Origin: Mycolicibacterium arenosum | GTDB lineage: Bacteria; Actinomycetota; Actinomycetes; Mycobacteriales; Mycobacteriaceae | Direction of reading: 5' to 3' | Length of the DNA stretch: 64,000 nucleotides | NCBI RefSeq assembly: GCF_024320865.1 | Contig: NZ_JANDBD010000004.1 | Span: 186,001 to 250,000, forward strand | In this document: in pieces, positions 37,140 through 46,430 of the stretch | Position numbering within the stretch: the stretch's first letter is position 1 | How the letters are laid out: every line of letters starts with the position of its first letter | Notes under the pieces: generated by a model | The model's database searches: none | Seen by the model: the letters and a program-made list of their open reading frames with translations, nothing else | Told to the model about the DNA's origin: nothing | Program-made: the position numbers and the translations under genes

Positions 37140-37709
37140 GTGAAGCGACGTCGGGGCGACGAACTGGACACGGCGATCAGGACGGCCGTCCTGCGCCTGC
37201 TCGCCGATCAGGGACCGGCGGGCGTGACGATGGAGGCCGTCGCCGCGGAGGCCCGGACGAGCAAGCCCGTGCTGTACCGCCGCTGGCCGGACCGGACCAG
37301 CCTGCTGCGCGACACCCTGCTTGACGTCGCGCGAGCGGCGATCCCGCATGCGGACACCGGCAGCTACCGGGGTGACATGCTGGCGGTGCTCCGGGGCTGG
37401 GCCGCGCTGTTCACCGGCGCGAACGCAGACGTGCTGCGCGCGGCCGTCGCAGCGAGCGCGCACGACCCCGAACTCACCGCGGCGTTCCAGGCCGACGTCA
37501 TCGGCTGGCGCAAGCAGGAGATGGCCGCGCTCCTGCAGCGCGGGATCGAACGCGGCGACGTGCGACCGGACGTGCCCGTCGACATCGCGCGGGAACTCGG
37601 ACAGAGCGTGCTGTGGCATCGCCTGCTGGTCACCGGGGACCCCATCACCGACGATCTGGTCGTGACCCTCGTCGACGACGTGCTGATTCCCTTCGTCGCA
37701 GCCCGCTAG
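37140..37709 (+). CDS. TetR/AcrR-family transcriptional regulator
   Basis: 189-residue regulator with the N-terminal helix-turn-helix AAEARTSKPVLYRRWPDRTS (about residues 37-56) and the C-terminal helical ligand domain (TetR_C type) including HADTGSYRGDMLAVLRGWAALF. The GTG start has GGAG (37131-37134) in good spacing. It diverges from the PhlG-like hydrolase, and the gap holds two copies of a probable operator. Local regulation of the hydrolase and itself is the simplest reading. Confidence 0.85.
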   Translation: MKRRRGDELDTAIRTAVLRLLADQGPAGVTMEAVAAEARTSKPVLYRRWPDRTSLLRDTLLDVARAAIPHADTGSYRGDMLAVLRGWAALFTGANADVLRAAVAASAHDPELTAAFQADVIGWRKQEMAALLQRGIERGDVRPDVPVDIARELGQSVLWHRLLVTGDPITDDLVVTLVDDVLIPFVAAR

Positions 37710-37904
37710 CGGGTAGCAATGCGTGACGCGTCGTGACCTCGGAGTGTTTGCGACGACGGAGTCTGCAGCTCTCGACGGAGAGGTTAATTTTCTGCGTCAC
37801 GGTATGGGATGAATCGAGCTTCTCCGGAGATGCCCTGCACCAGGCCAGCAAATCGGCGATAGTGAAGTGAGACCATCGAAGGCTACTGCAGCGAGGGGGT
37901 GGTT

Positions 37905-38798
37905 ATGAGGTACAGCCGGCGACGGGGCCGCACTGCGGCAGCCCTCGCGGCAGTCGCCGTCGCCGCGGCGCTCGCAGGCTGTGGCCAACCTCCGTCGGAC
38001 GCCGACGCTCCCACTCCCGAGGCCACCGCCTATCAGCAGTTCAAGGAGGCCGGCCAGCTGTTCGACTGCTTCGCGCCCTACGACACCGTGCTGGCGGCGG
38101 GGCGCGCCGACACGTTCGACGTGGCGGCACTTCGGCAGGCGGCCCGCGACTACTCCGATCGCAACACCGCGTACGTCGCAGCGCTCATCCGGATTGACTT
38201 CCCCACCGACGCCAGGGCGATCGCCGAGGAACTGCGGCGCACCGTCGTCTCGGAGATCGTGAATCTCGATCTGCTGTCCGGTATTTCGACGCCGACGGAC
38301 GCCTATCCACTGCTCAATCAGGTGTACTACGCGGAAGCCGCGTTCAACGAGATCTCCGATCGCCTGCGCGAGTCTCTCGACCGGCCCGTGCCCCAGGCCA
38401 CGCGCGCACTGAGCCAGTTCGAACTCTCCAGGCAGACCGCGCAGCGGGACACGCTGACGGTCCATCGGTTGTTCGACGCCGCCCTCGCCGCGGGCGATTT
38501 CGAGGCCGCGAGGAACGTGAGTCGCGTGCAGCAGGCGCTGCTGACCCAGTTCAGCGCCAGCCTCGACACCATCGACTTCCCCGACGCCTTCGACGTGCGG
38601 ATCGTCGACCTCAAGGCGAAGATCCAGGCGAGCATCGGCTTTCACCGGCGTCAGATAGACGTGCCCGACGTGACGCTCATCCTCGCGACGCCACCGGAGG
38701 GCGGACCCGAGTTTCAGGCCCGCGAGCAGGCGGCGTCCGCGATCTCGGACGATCTCGCGAAAGTGGATCCGCCGCAGTCCCGACCGCCCGACTGCTGA
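37905..38798 (+). CDS. Putative lipoprotein of unknown function
   Basis: 297-residue protein with an Arg-rich N-region (MRYSRRRGRTAAAL), a hydrophobic stretch and the lipobox LAGC at about residue 25, so it is probably lipidated and placed on the outer face of the membrane. The mature part is largely helical with long amphipathic segments (IRIDFPTDARAIAEELRRTV, RVQQALLTQFSASLDTIDFP) and no motif I recognise. ATG 37905 is preferred over GTG 37899 because GAGGGG lies six bases before it. No transport partner is adjacent. The 195-base upstream gap has no clear promoter beyond AT-richer stretches. Confidence 0.75.
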   Translation: MRYSRRRGRTAAALAAVAVAAALAGCGQPPSDADAPTPEATAYQQFKEAGQLFDCFAPYDTVLAAGRADTFDVAALRQAARDYSDRNTAYVAALIRIDFPTDARAIAEELRRTVVSEIVNLDLLSGISTPTDAYPLLNQVYYAEAAFNEISDRLRESLDRPVPQATRALSQFELSRQTAQRDTLTVHRLFDAALAAGDFEAARNVSRVQQALLTQFSASLDTIDFPDAFDVRIVDLKAKIQASIGFHRRQIDVPDVTLILATPPEGGPEFQAREQAASAISDDLAKVDPPQSRPPDC

Positions 38799-38830
38799 GG
38801 CCCTACTACAGCACGTAGTTCGGATTGCTC

Positions 38831-38845
38831 TACGATCGGGCCGTG
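38831..38845 (+). promoter_or_regulatory. -10 element for a leaderless ctaA mRNA
   Basis: TACGAT (38831-38836) lies six bases before the GTG at 38843. That distance places the transcription start on the GTG, so ctaA would be translated leaderless. No strong -35 is visible. Confidence 0.5.
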
Positions 38846-39799
38846 CCCGTCGGACGACTTCTCACCAGGTTGATCGACGCGTTCCCGGAGCCGACCCTGC
38901 GGAGCCAGCGCGTCATCGCGGGTGCCGTCGTCGCGACCCAGGGCGGTATCGCGGTCACCGGCGCCATCGTTCGCGTCACGGCCTCCGGCCTGGGCTGCCC
39001 GACGTGGCCGCAGTGCTTCCCCGGCAGCTTCACGCCCGTTCCTGTGGCCGAGGTGCCCGTCATTCACCAGGCGGTCGAGTTCGGCAACCGCCTGATCACG
39101 TTCCTCGTCGTCCTCACCGCGGCACTGGCCGTGCTGGCCGTCATCCGCGCGCGGCGGCGGCGCGAGGTGCTGGTCTACGCGTGGCTCATGCCGATCTCGA
39201 CGGTCGCGCAGGCCGTCATCGGCGGGATCACGGTGCTGACGGGCCTGCTCTGGTGGACGGTCGCCATCCACCTGCTCGTCTCCATGACGATGGTGTGGCT
39301 GGCGGTGCTGCTCTACGTCAAGATCGGCGAACCCGACGACGGCGTGCCCACCCTGTGCGTCCCGAAACCCCTACGACAGCTGACCGCACTGAGCGCCGTC
39401 GTCCTGGCGTTGGTGTTGATCACCGGCACGATGGTCACCGGGGCGGGGCCGCACGCGGGCGATAAGAGCATCGAGGCCCCGGTGCCACGGCTCGAACTGG
39501 ACATCGTCACGCTCGTCTACCGGCACTCGTCGCTGCTGGCCGTCTACCTCGCGCTGCTGATCGGGCTCGGCTTCGGACTGCTCGCGGTGCGCGCGCCGAG
39601 GCGGATCGTCAAACGTCTCGTCGTGGTGGTGGTGCTGGTCTGCGCGCAGGGCATGATCGGCGCGGTGCAGTTCTTCACCGGCGTTCCCGCCGTGCTCGTC
39701 GCGGTGCACGTCGCCGGTGCCGCGATCTGCACCGGGGCGACGGCGGCACTATGGGCGGCGATGCGACAGCGGGCCGAGCCCGAGCCGCTCGAACGCTGA
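38843..39799 (+). CDS. ctaA: Heme A synthase CtaA (COX15 family)
   Basis: 318-residue membrane enzyme oxidising the methyl group of heme O to form heme A for cytochrome aa3. Eight hydrophobic helices are visible, in two related four-helix halves. Conserved heme-ligand histidines occur in VIHQAVEFGNRLITF, VAIHLLVSM and VYRHSSLLAVY, and near the C-terminus in VAVHVAGAAICTG. The ASGLGCPTWPQC loop near residue 52 contains the periplasmic cysteine pair. Starts at GTG 38843 rather than TTG 38825. Its 3' end overlaps the convergent ATP-grasp gene by 51 bases. Equivalent to Rv1456c; its partner ctaB lies about 2.3 kb downstream. Confidence 0.93.
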   Translation: MPVGRLLTRLIDAFPEPTLRSQRVIAGAVVATQGGIAVTGAIVRVTASGLGCPTWPQCFPGSFTPVPVAEVPVIHQAVEFGNRLITFLVVLTAALAVLAVIRARRRREVLVYAWLMPISTVAQAVIGGITVLTGLLWWTVAIHLLVSMTMVWLAVLLYVKIGEPDDGVPTLCVPKPLRQLTALSAVVLALVLITGTMVTGAGPHAGDKSIEAPVPRLELDIVTLVYRHSSLLAVYLALLIGLGFGLLAVRAPRRIVKRLVVVVVLVCAQGMIGAVQFFTGVPAVLVAVHVAGAAICTGATAALWAAMRQRAEPEPLER

Positions 39800-40687
39800 C
39801 TCGACAGCCAGCGCGAACGCCCGCTCCTGCCGGGCCCTCGTCTCCGCATCGAGCTGACGCCAGCCCAGCGACGGCTCGACCAGTTCCAGCTCCAGCAGGC
39901 GCGGGTCGTCGACGCCGCCGATGACGTCGACGCGGGCGTAGAGGAACTCGTTCGGCGCCATCCCGAGCCGCTCGGCGGCGGCGGCCAGCGCGCCGTAGCC
40001 GACGTCCCACAGCTCGGGAGCGGGATCGGCGCCGCTGAGCGTCTCCTCCGCGTACGTGCCCGAGTCGTCGAACTCGGGGGTCGCCCCCGGCGGTGGCAGG
40101 ATCGGCCCCTTCGTGAAGGCGTGCGACTGTTGGCCGGCGACGAACACCAGGGCCGTCTCACCGTCGGCGATGCGCTCGTCATAGGGCTGCACCAGCACCG
40201 TGCGCCCCTGGGCCTGCAACTCCTCGGCGTGCCGGCGCGCGGCGTCCTCATCGCTGAACCGCTGCGCCCCATAAGATCCCGCGCCGACAGCCGGCTTGAC
40301 CACCACCTCGCCGGCCAGCGCGCCGACACGCTCCCCCGGTGCGAAGAACATGCTGGGCACCGTCGGAACCCCCGCGTCGGCGAGGTCTGCGAGATAGCGC
40401 TTGTCGGTATTCCACTCGACCACGTCCGGGCCGTTGAGCAGGTTGGGCACCCGCCGCGTCCAGGCGAGGAACTCGTCGAGCCTCTCGATGTAGTCCCACG
40501 TGGCGCGCAGGATCACGATGTCGGCCTGCTCGGTCGCAGGGTCGTCCCACGCCAGCCAGTGGGCGTGCAGGCCGCGGGCGCGCAGCGCGTCGACCAGACC
40601 GGCGTCGTCGCCGTCGCCGTCGGGAAGTGCGCGGCAACCTGCGAAGACGATACGGGGATGACGGATGTCGGGCCGCGCGAGGATCAC
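39749..40687 (-). CDS. ATP-grasp domain protein (Rv1455 position)
   Basis: 312-residue protein starting GTG 40687 (MILARPDIRHPRIV). The ATP-grasp core has GEVVVKPAVGAGSYGAQRFS (the lysine and glycine-rich loop) and later DVIGGVDDPRLLELELVEPS with acidic metal ligands. The upstream open frame is antisense to qor and is not coding. Family members make amide or thioester bonds with ATP, but substrates are unknown. A ctaA-ATP-grasp-qor order is seen in mycobacteria. The start is 19 bases from the divergent qor gene, so the two share a promoter region. Confidence 0.85.
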   Translation of the reverse strand: MILARPDIRHPRIVFAGCRALPDGDGDDAGLVDALRARGLHAHWLAWDDPATEQADIVILRATWDYIERLDEFLAWTRRVPNLLNGPDVVEWNTDKRYLADLADAGVPTVPSMFFAPGERVGALAGEVVVKPAVGAGSYGAQRFSDEDAARRHAEELQAQGRTVLVQPYDERIADGETALVFVAGQQSHAFTKGPILPPPGATPEFDDSGTYAEETLSGADPAPELWDVGYGALAAAAERLGMAPNEFLYARVDVIGGVDDPRLLELELVEPSLGWRQLDAETRARQERAFALAVESAFERLGLGPLSHRRP

Positions 40688-40705
40688 GTTGGAATGATAG
40701 GTGGC

Positions 40706-41680
40706 ATGTACGCCATCGAAGTCGCCGAAACCGGCGGTCCGGAAGTCCTGTCCTACGTCGAGAAGCCCCAACCCACGCCCGGCCCCAGCGAGGTGCTGAT
40801 CAAGGCGGACGCCATCGGCGTGAACTTCATCGAGACGTATTTCCGGTCGGGTTCGTACGCCAGGGAGACGCCGTTCGTCCTGGGCACCGAGGTGTGCGGC
40901 ACGATCGCCGCGGTCGGCGACGACGTCGCCGCGCTCGGCATCGGAGACCGCGTGGTGACCGCGGCCGCCAACGGGTCCTACGCCGAATTCTGCACTGCAC
41001 CAGCTGATCTCGTCGCGTACGTGCCGGACGGCGTGCCCGCCGACGTGGCGGCGTCGGCATTGCTGAAGGGGATGACGGCGCACTACCTGCTGAAGTCGGT
41101 CTACCCGGTTCAGCAGGGCGACACCGTGCTCATGCACGCGGGCGCCGGCGGCGTCGGCCTGATCCTGACCCAGTGGGCGACGAGCATGGCGGTCAAGGTC
41201 ATCACGACGGTGTCGACGCGCGAGAAGGCGGAGCTGTCCCGCAAGGCCGGCGCCGTCGAGGTGCTCGACTATCCGGAGGACGCGAGCGAGTTCGGTGCCC
41301 GGATCCGCGAGCTCACGGGCGGACACGGGGTGGCCGCGGTGTACGACGGCGTGGGTGCGTCGACCTTCGACGCCAGCCTCGCGAGCCTGAGGCTGCGCGG
41401 CACGCTGGCGCTGTTCGGCGCGTCCAGCGGCCCGGTGCCGCCGTTCGACCCGCAGCGCCTGAACGCCGCGGGATCGCTGTTCCTGACCCGTCCGACGCTC
41501 GCGCACTACACGCACACCTCGGACGAGTTCTCTTGGCGCTCAGGTGAACTGCTCGAAGCGATCGCCACGGGGGCCATCGACGTCACCGTCAGCCAGCGCT
41601 ATCCGCTCGCCGAGGCGATCGATGCGCACCGGGACCTCGAGGGGCGTAAGACCGTCGGCTCCGTCGTCCTGGTGCCGTAG
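40706..41680 (+). CDS. qor: Zinc-independent quinone oxidoreductase-like enzyme (MDR family)
   Basis: 324-residue NADPH-dependent dehydrogenase of the QOR family. The nucleotide-binding loop AGAGGVGLILTQWA is near residue 152, the N-terminal GroES-like domain has GVNFIETYFRSGSY, and the conserved DGVGASTFDASLASL comes later. Zinc-ligand cysteines of alcohol dehydrogenases are absent. The ATG at 40706 gives the MYAIEV start of mycobacterial Qor; an in-frame ATG twelve bases earlier is less likely. Equivalent to Rv1454c. Confidence 0.92.
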   Translation: MYAIEVAETGGPEVLSYVEKPQPTPGPSEVLIKADAIGVNFIETYFRSGSYARETPFVLGTEVCGTIAAVGDDVAALGIGDRVVTAAANGSYAEFCTAPADLVAYVPDGVPADVAASALLKGMTAHYLLKSVYPVQQGDTVLMHAGAGGVGLILTQWATSMAVKVITTVSTREKAELSRKAGAVEVLDYPEDASEFGARIRELTGGHGVAAVYDGVGASTFDASLASLRLRGTLALFGASSGPVPPFDPQRLNAAGSLFLTRPTLAHYTHTSDEFSWRSGELLEAIATGAIDVTVSQRYPLAEAIDAHRDLEGRKTVGSVVLVP

Positions 41681-41686
41681 CCGGGG

Positions 41687-42112
41687 GTGTCCGGCCACCT
41701 GCGCGTGACGCCGACGCTCGTCGTCCCCGCGTCCGAGTTGCGCGAGCGGTTCTCCCGGTCGTCGGGCCCCGGCGGCCAGGGCGTGAACACGACCGACAGC
41801 CGTGTCGAGTTGTCCTTCGACGTGGCCGCGTCGCCGTCGATTCCGCCTCATGTGCGGCACCGGATGCTGTGTCGGCTGCGCAGCCGGCTGTCGAGCGGGG
41901 TGCTGACGGTTGCGGCCAGCGAGCATCGCGCGCAACGCCAGAACCGGACCGCAGCGCGCGAACGCATGGCCCGGCTGCTGCGCGACGCAGCGGCGGCACC
42001 CGCACCGGTGCGGCGGCCGACGAAACCGACCAGAGGCTCGACGGAACGCAGGATCGCCGCCAAGAAGCGGCGCGGACAGATGAAACAGGGCCGACGCAGC
42101 GGCTGGGACTAG
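41687..42112 (+). CDS. arfB: Alternative ribosome-rescue peptidyl-tRNA hydrolase ArfB (ICT1/YaeJ type)
   Basis: 141-residue release-factor-like hydrolase. It has the catalytic GGQ motif in [18 protein letters not shown] (about residues 26-43), but none of the codon-recognition domains of RF1/RF2. The Lys/Arg-rich C-terminal tail ([15 protein letters not shown]) is the part that enters the empty mRNA channel of stalled ribosomes. GTG start six bases after the qor stop. Its stop overlaps that of convergent ctaB. A backup for tmRNA in this organism is inferred. Confidence 0.93.
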   Translation: MSGHLRVTPTLVVPASELRERFSRSSGPGGQGVNTTDSRVELSFDVAASPSIPPHVRHRMLCRLRSRLSSGVLTVAASEHRAQRQNRTAARERMARLLRDAAAAPAPVRRPTKPTRGSTERRIAAKKRRGQMKQGRRSGWD

Positions 42113-43029
42113 GCGCCGAACACCCTCGGCAGCGCCAGCGCCGAGTCGACGGCCAGCGCGCAGAACACCACCGCGAGGTAGTTGTTCGACTGCAGGAACA
42201 GCCGAAGCGGCTTCACCGGCTCACCGCGTTTGACACCCGAGTACAGCTGATGCGCCATCGTCAGGAACCACGCGCCCGCGAGCACCGCCACCGCGGCGTA
42301 CAGCCACCCCGTCGCCAGCGCCAGGCCGAGGGTCGTCAACACAGTCAGCCAGGTGTAGATGAGGATCTGGCGGGTCACCTGCCGCTCGGTGGCCACGGCG
42401 GGCAGCATCGGCACGCCGGCGGCCTTGTAGTCGTCCTTGTAGCGCATCGCGAGCGCCCAGGTGTGCGGTGGAGTCCAGAAGAAGATGATCGCGAACATCA
42501 CCAGCGCGGGCCACTGAATCGTGCCCGTGACCGCCGACCAGCCGATCATCACCGGCATGCAGCCCGCCGCGCCGCCCCAGACCACGTTCTGCGACGTGCG
42601 GCGCTTGAGCAGCAGCGTGTAGACGAACACGTAGAAGAGGATCGTGACGATGGCCAGCACGCCCGACAGGAGGTTCGTCGTCCACCACAGCCAGAAGAAC
42701 GAGGCGACCGACAGCACCAGGCCGAAGTAGAGCGCGTGTCGAGTGGGCACCGTGGCGCGGGCCAGCGGCCTGCGCGCCGTGCGCTTCATGACCTTGTCGA
42801 TGTCGGCGTCGGCGACGCAGTTCAGGGTGTTGGCGCCCGCCGCCGCCAGCAGTCCGCCCACCAGCGTGTTCAGGATCAGCAGCGGGTCGATGGTGCCGCG
42901 CTCGGCGAGCAGCATCGCCGGGATGGCGGTGACGAGCAGGAGTTCGATGACCCTGGGCTTCGTCAGTGCGACGTACGCCAGCAGCGTGTGGCGTATTCGA
43001 CGCGGCGCGATGCGCTCGCGAATGCTCAC
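42109..43029 (-). CDS. ctaB: Protoheme IX farnesyltransferase CtaB
   Basis: 306-residue UbiA-family enzyme that adds a farnesyl group to heme B to make heme O, the substrate of CtaA. The first polyprenyl-diphosphate motif [20 protein letters not shown] sits at about residues 65-84; the second is [16 protein letters not shown]. About eight or nine helices are visible. Start GTG 43029 is preferred to GTG 43038, because GAGGAG lies seven bases before 43029 and overlaps the first candidate. Equivalent to Rv1451, divergent from tkt. Confidence 0.95.
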   Translation of the reverse strand: MSIRERIAPRRIRHTLLAYVALTKPRVIELLLVTAIPAMLLAERGTIDPLLILNTLVGGLLAAAGANTLNCVADADIDKVMKRTARRPLARATVPTRHALYFGLVLSVASFFWLWWTTNLLSGVLAIVTILFYVFVYTLLLKRRTSQNVVWGGAAGCMPVMIGWSAVTGTIQWPALVMFAIIFFWTPPHTWALAMRYKDDYKAAGVPMLPAVATERQVTRQILIYTWLTVLTTLGLALATGWLYAAVAVLAGAWFLTMAHQLYSGVKRGEPVKPLRLFLQSNNYLAVVFCALAVDSALALPRVFGA

Positions 43030-43190
43030 GCAGTTCACTCCTCGTGTTTCGCGGCAGCGCTCAGACTTCTACTACAGAGGATGGTAGACCGCGGCCCCGT
43101 GCAGTGAACAACTGGGATGGAACCTGCGACGCCCCCGCGTTGACTACTAGGGTTAACGACGACCGGCCTGCCTACCCGAGGAGTGAGTTC

Positions 43191-45284
43191 GTGACCACTG
43201 TGGAAGAGATTTCCGCACTCACCCAACCCAACCACCCCGACGACTGGACCGACCTCGACTCGGTCGCCGTCGACACCGTCAGGGTATTGGCCGCTGATGC
43301 GGTGCAGAAGGTCGGAAACGGCCACCCCGGCACCGCGATGAGCCTCGCTCCGCTGGCCTACACGCTGTTCCAGCGGCAGATGCGGCACGACCCCTCCGAC
43401 GTGCACTGGCTCGGCCGCGACCGGTTCATCCTGTCGTGCGGACACAGCAGCCTGACGTTGTACCTGCAGCTGTACATCGGTGGCTTCGGCCTGGAACTCG
43501 AGGACATCGAGGCGCTGCGCACCTTCAAGTCGAAGACGCCCGGCCATCCGGAGTTCCGCCACACCGCGGGCGTCGAGATCACCACGGGCCCGCTGGGCCA
43601 GGGGCTCGCGTCGGCGGTCGGCATGGCGATGGCGTCGCGGTACGAGCGCGGCCTGTTCGATCCCGAGCCCGCCTGGGGTGAGAGCCCGTTCGACCACTAC
43701 ATCTACGTGATCGCCTCCGACGGCGACATCGAGGAGGGCGTGACCAGCGAGGCGTCGTCGCTGGCGGGCACGCAGCAGCTGGGCAACCTGATCGTCTTCT
43801 ACGACAAGAACCACATCTCGATCGAGCACGACACCGACATCGCGCTCTCGGAGAACGTCGCCGACCGGTACCGCGCCTACGGCTGGCACGTGCAGGAGGT
43901 CGAGGGCGGCGAGAACGTCACCGGCATCGAGGCGGCCATCGCCGAGGCTAAGAAGGTGACCGACAAGCCGTCGTTCATCGCCGTGCGCACGATCATCGGC
44001 TATCCCGCTCCGACGAAGATGAACACCGGCGGCGTGCACGGCTCGGCGCTGGGCGACGACGAGGTGGCCGCGACCAAGAAGGTGCTCGGCTTCGACCCCG
44101 AGAAGACGTTCGAGGTCCGCGATGAGGTCATCGAACACACCCGAAAGCTGGTTGAACGTGGTCGCGAGGCGCACGAGAAGTGGCAGCCGGAGTTCGACGC
44201 GTGGGCCGAGCGGGAGCCAGAGCGCAAGAAGCTGCTCGACCGCCTCACCGCCGAGGAGCTGCCCGAGGGTTGGGACGCCGACATCACCTACTACGAGCCG
44301 GGATCCAAGGCCGTAGCCACCCGCGCCGCCTTCGGCCAGGTGCTCAACGACGTCGCCCCCAAGCTGCCCGAACTGTGGGGCGGCTCAGCCGATCTCGCAG
44401 GCAGCAACAACACCACGATCAAGGGCGTGAAGTCGTTCGGGCCACCGTCCATCTCGACGGAGGACTTCACCGCCGACTGGTACGGCCGGGTGTTGCACTT
44501 CGGCATTCGCGAGCACGCGATGGGCTCGATCCTGTCCGGCATCGTGCTGCACGGTCCCACCCGCGCCTTCGGCGGCACGTTCCTGCAGTTCTCGGACTAC
44601 ATGCGGCCCGCCGTCCGGTTGGCGTCGCTGATGGACATCGACACCATCTACATCTGGACGCACGACTCGATCGGACTCGGCGAGGACGGCCCGACGCACC
44701 AGCCGATCGAGCACCTCTCCGCACTGCGCGCCATCCCGAATCTCTCGGTGGTGCGGCCGGGCGATCCCAACGAGACGGCCTACGCGTGGAGGAGCATCAT
44801 CGCCCGCGGCAACGGCAGCGGTCCGGTCGGTTTCATCTTGACGCGCCAGGGCATCCCGGTCCTGGAGGGCACGTCGTCCGACGGCGTGGCCAAGGGTGGC
44901 TACGTGCTCGGTGGCGGTAACCCCGCTGACGACGCGGACGTGCTGATCATTGCAACGGGATCGGAATTGCAGTTGGCGGTCGAGGCGCGAAAGCAGCTGG
45001 CGGACAAGGACATCGTCGCCTACGTGGTGTCGATGCCCTGCGTCGAGTGGTTCGAGTCCCAGCCGAAGGAGTACCGGGACTCGGTGCTTCCGCCCGACGT
45101 GTCGGCGCGCGTGGCGGTCGAGGCGGGTGTCGCTCAGAGCTGGCACAAGCTGGTCGGCGACACCGGCGAGATCATCTCGATCGAGCACTACGGCGAGTCC
45201 GCCGACGACAAGACGTTGTTCCGCGAGTTCGGCTTCACCGCTGAGGCAGTGGTGGCCGCCGCGGAGCGATCGATGGACAACTAA
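43191..45284 (+). CDS. tkt: Transketolase
   Basis: 697-residue thiamine-diphosphate enzyme transferring two-carbon units between sugar phosphates in the pentose phosphate pathway. Signature blocks are VGNGHPGTAMSLAPLAYT (about 42), the ThDP/Mg motif ASDGDIEEGVTSEASSLAG (about 170) and DSIGLGEDGPTHQPIEHL in the pyrimidine domain. GTG 43191 preceded by GAGGAG is the start; the open frame further left belongs to the ctaB region. First gene of the tkt-tal-zwf-opcA-pgl operon. Confidence 0.97.
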   Translation: MTTVEEISALTQPNHPDDWTDLDSVAVDTVRVLAADAVQKVGNGHPGTAMSLAPLAYTLFQRQMRHDPSDVHWLGRDRFILSCGHSSLTLYLQLYIGGFGLELEDIEALRTFKSKTPGHPEFRHTAGVEITTGPLGQGLASAVGMAMASRYERGLFDPEPAWGESPFDHYIYVIASDGDIEEGVTSEASSLAGTQQLGNLIVFYDKNHISIEHDTDIALSENVADRYRAYGWHVQEVEGGENVTGIEAAIAEAKKVTDKPSFIAVRTIIGYPAPTKMNTGGVHGSALGDDEVAATKKVLGFDPEKTFEVRDEVIEHTRKLVERGREAHEKWQPEFDAWAEREPERKKLLDRLTAEELPEGWDADITYYEPGSKAVATRAAFGQVLNDVAPKLPELWGGSADLAGSNNTTIKGVKSFGPPSISTEDFTADWYGRVLHFGIREHAMGSILSGIVLHGPTRAFGGTFLQFSDYMRPAVRLASLMDIDTIYIWTHDSIGLGEDGPTHQPIEHLSALRAIPNLSVVRPGDPNETAYAWRSIIARGNGSGPVGFILTRQGIPVLEGTSSDGVAKGGYVLGGGNPADDADVLIIATGSELQLAVEARKQLADKDIVAYVVSMPCVEWFESQPKEYRDSVLPPDVSARVAVEAGVAQSWHKLVGDTGEIISIEHYGESADDKTLFREFGFTAEAVVAAAERSMDN

Positions 45285-45314
45285 CAGACAACACCGCGCA
45301 CCAAGGAGCGAAGC

Positions 45315-46430
45315 ATGACTCAGAACCCGAACCTCGCGGCGCTGAGCGCAGCGGGCGTATCCGTGTGGCTCGACGACCTGTCCCGTGAGCGTCTGCAGAC
45401 CGGGAACCTGCAGCAGCTCATCGACACCCGCAGTGTCGTGGGTGTCACGACCAACCCGTCGATCTTCCAGGCCGCCCTGTCCAAGGGCAACGCCTACGAC
45501 GACCAGGTGAAGGAACTCGCGGAGCGCGGGGCCGACGTGGACGCGACGATCCGGACGGTCACCACCGACGACGTGCGCAACGCCTGCGACGTGTTCGCCA
45601 AGATCTACGAGACGTCGGGCGGGTTCGACGGCCGGGTGTCCATCGAGGTCGATCCCCGACTGGCACACGACACCGACAAGACGATCCTGCAGGCGATCGA
45701 ACTGTGGAAGATCGTCGATCGGCCGAACCTGCTCATCAAGATCCCCGCGACGCTCGCCGGCCTGCCCGCGATCACCGCCGTGATCGCCGAGGGCATCTCG
45801 GTGAACGTGACGCTGATCTTCTCGGTGGAACGCCACGAGGCGGTCATCAACGCCTTCCTCGACGGCCTGGAGAAGGCCAAGGAGGCCGGGCACGACCTGT
45901 CCCGAATCCACTCCGTCGCGTCGTTCTTCGTATCCCGCGTCGACACGGAGATCGACGCCCGGCTGGAGAAGATCGGCTCGGAGGCGGCCTTGGCGCTTCG
46001 CGGCAAGGCCGGTATCGCCAACTCGCGCCTCGCCTACGCCCTCTATCAGCGGGTGTTCGAGCAGGGCCACCGCTTCGGGGCTCTCAAGGCCGAGGGCGCC
46101 AGGGTGCAGCGCGTGCTGTGGGCGTCGACCGGGGTGAAGAACCCGGACTACGCCGACACGCTCTACGTCACCGAACTGGTGGCGCCCGACACCGTCAACA
46201 CCATGCCGGAGAAGACCATCGACGCCGTGGCCGACCACGGCGACATCCAGGGCGACACCGTGAGCGGCACCGCCGACGAGGCGACCGCGGTGTTCGACGG
46301 CCTCGCCGAAGTCGGTGTCGACCTGCCCGACGTCTTCAAGGTGCTCGAGGACGAGGGCGTCGACAAGTTCGAGAAGGCCTGGAACGAGCTTCTCGAGGCG
46401 ACGCAGGGACAGCTTGACGAGAAGAAATGA
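45315..46430 (+). CDS. tal: Transaldolase
   Basis: 371-residue enzyme interconverting sedoheptulose-7-P plus glyceraldehyde-3-P with erythrose-4-P plus fructose-6-P. The Schiff-base lysine lies in [15 protein letters not shown] (about 140), and [13 protein letters not shown] near residue 45 is the usual N-terminal block. The length is that of the longer actinobacterial class. AAGGAG is well placed before ATG 45315. The stop overlaps zwf by four bases (ATGA), so the two are coupled. Confidence 0.97.
   Translation: MTQNPNLAALSAAGVSVWLDDLSRERLQTGNLQQLIDTRSVVGVTTNPSIFQAALSKGNAYDDQVKELAERGADVDATIRTVTTDDVRNACDVFAKIYETSGGFDGRVSIEVDPRLAHDTDKTILQAIELWKIVDRPNLLIKIPATLAGLPAITAVIAEGISVNVTLIFSVERHEAVINAFLDGLEKAKEAGHDLSRIHSVASFFVSRVDTEIDARLEKIGSEAALALRGKAGIANSRLAYALYQRVFEQGHRFGALKAEGARVQRVLWASTGVKNPDYADTLYVTELVAPDTVNTMPEKTIDAVADHGDIQGDTVSGTADEATAVFDGLAEVGVDLPDVFKVLEDEGVDKFEKAWNELLEATQGQLDEKK

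Noticed and set aside
37797..38645. A 282-codon minus-strand frame opposite the lipoprotein gene
   Set aside because: The plus strand has a clear ribosome site, signal peptide and lipobox, while the minus frame has no supporting signal.
44385..46238. A 617-codon open frame antisense to tkt and tal
   Set aside because: Shadow frame of two clearly identified enzymes; no ribosome site or recognisable domain.
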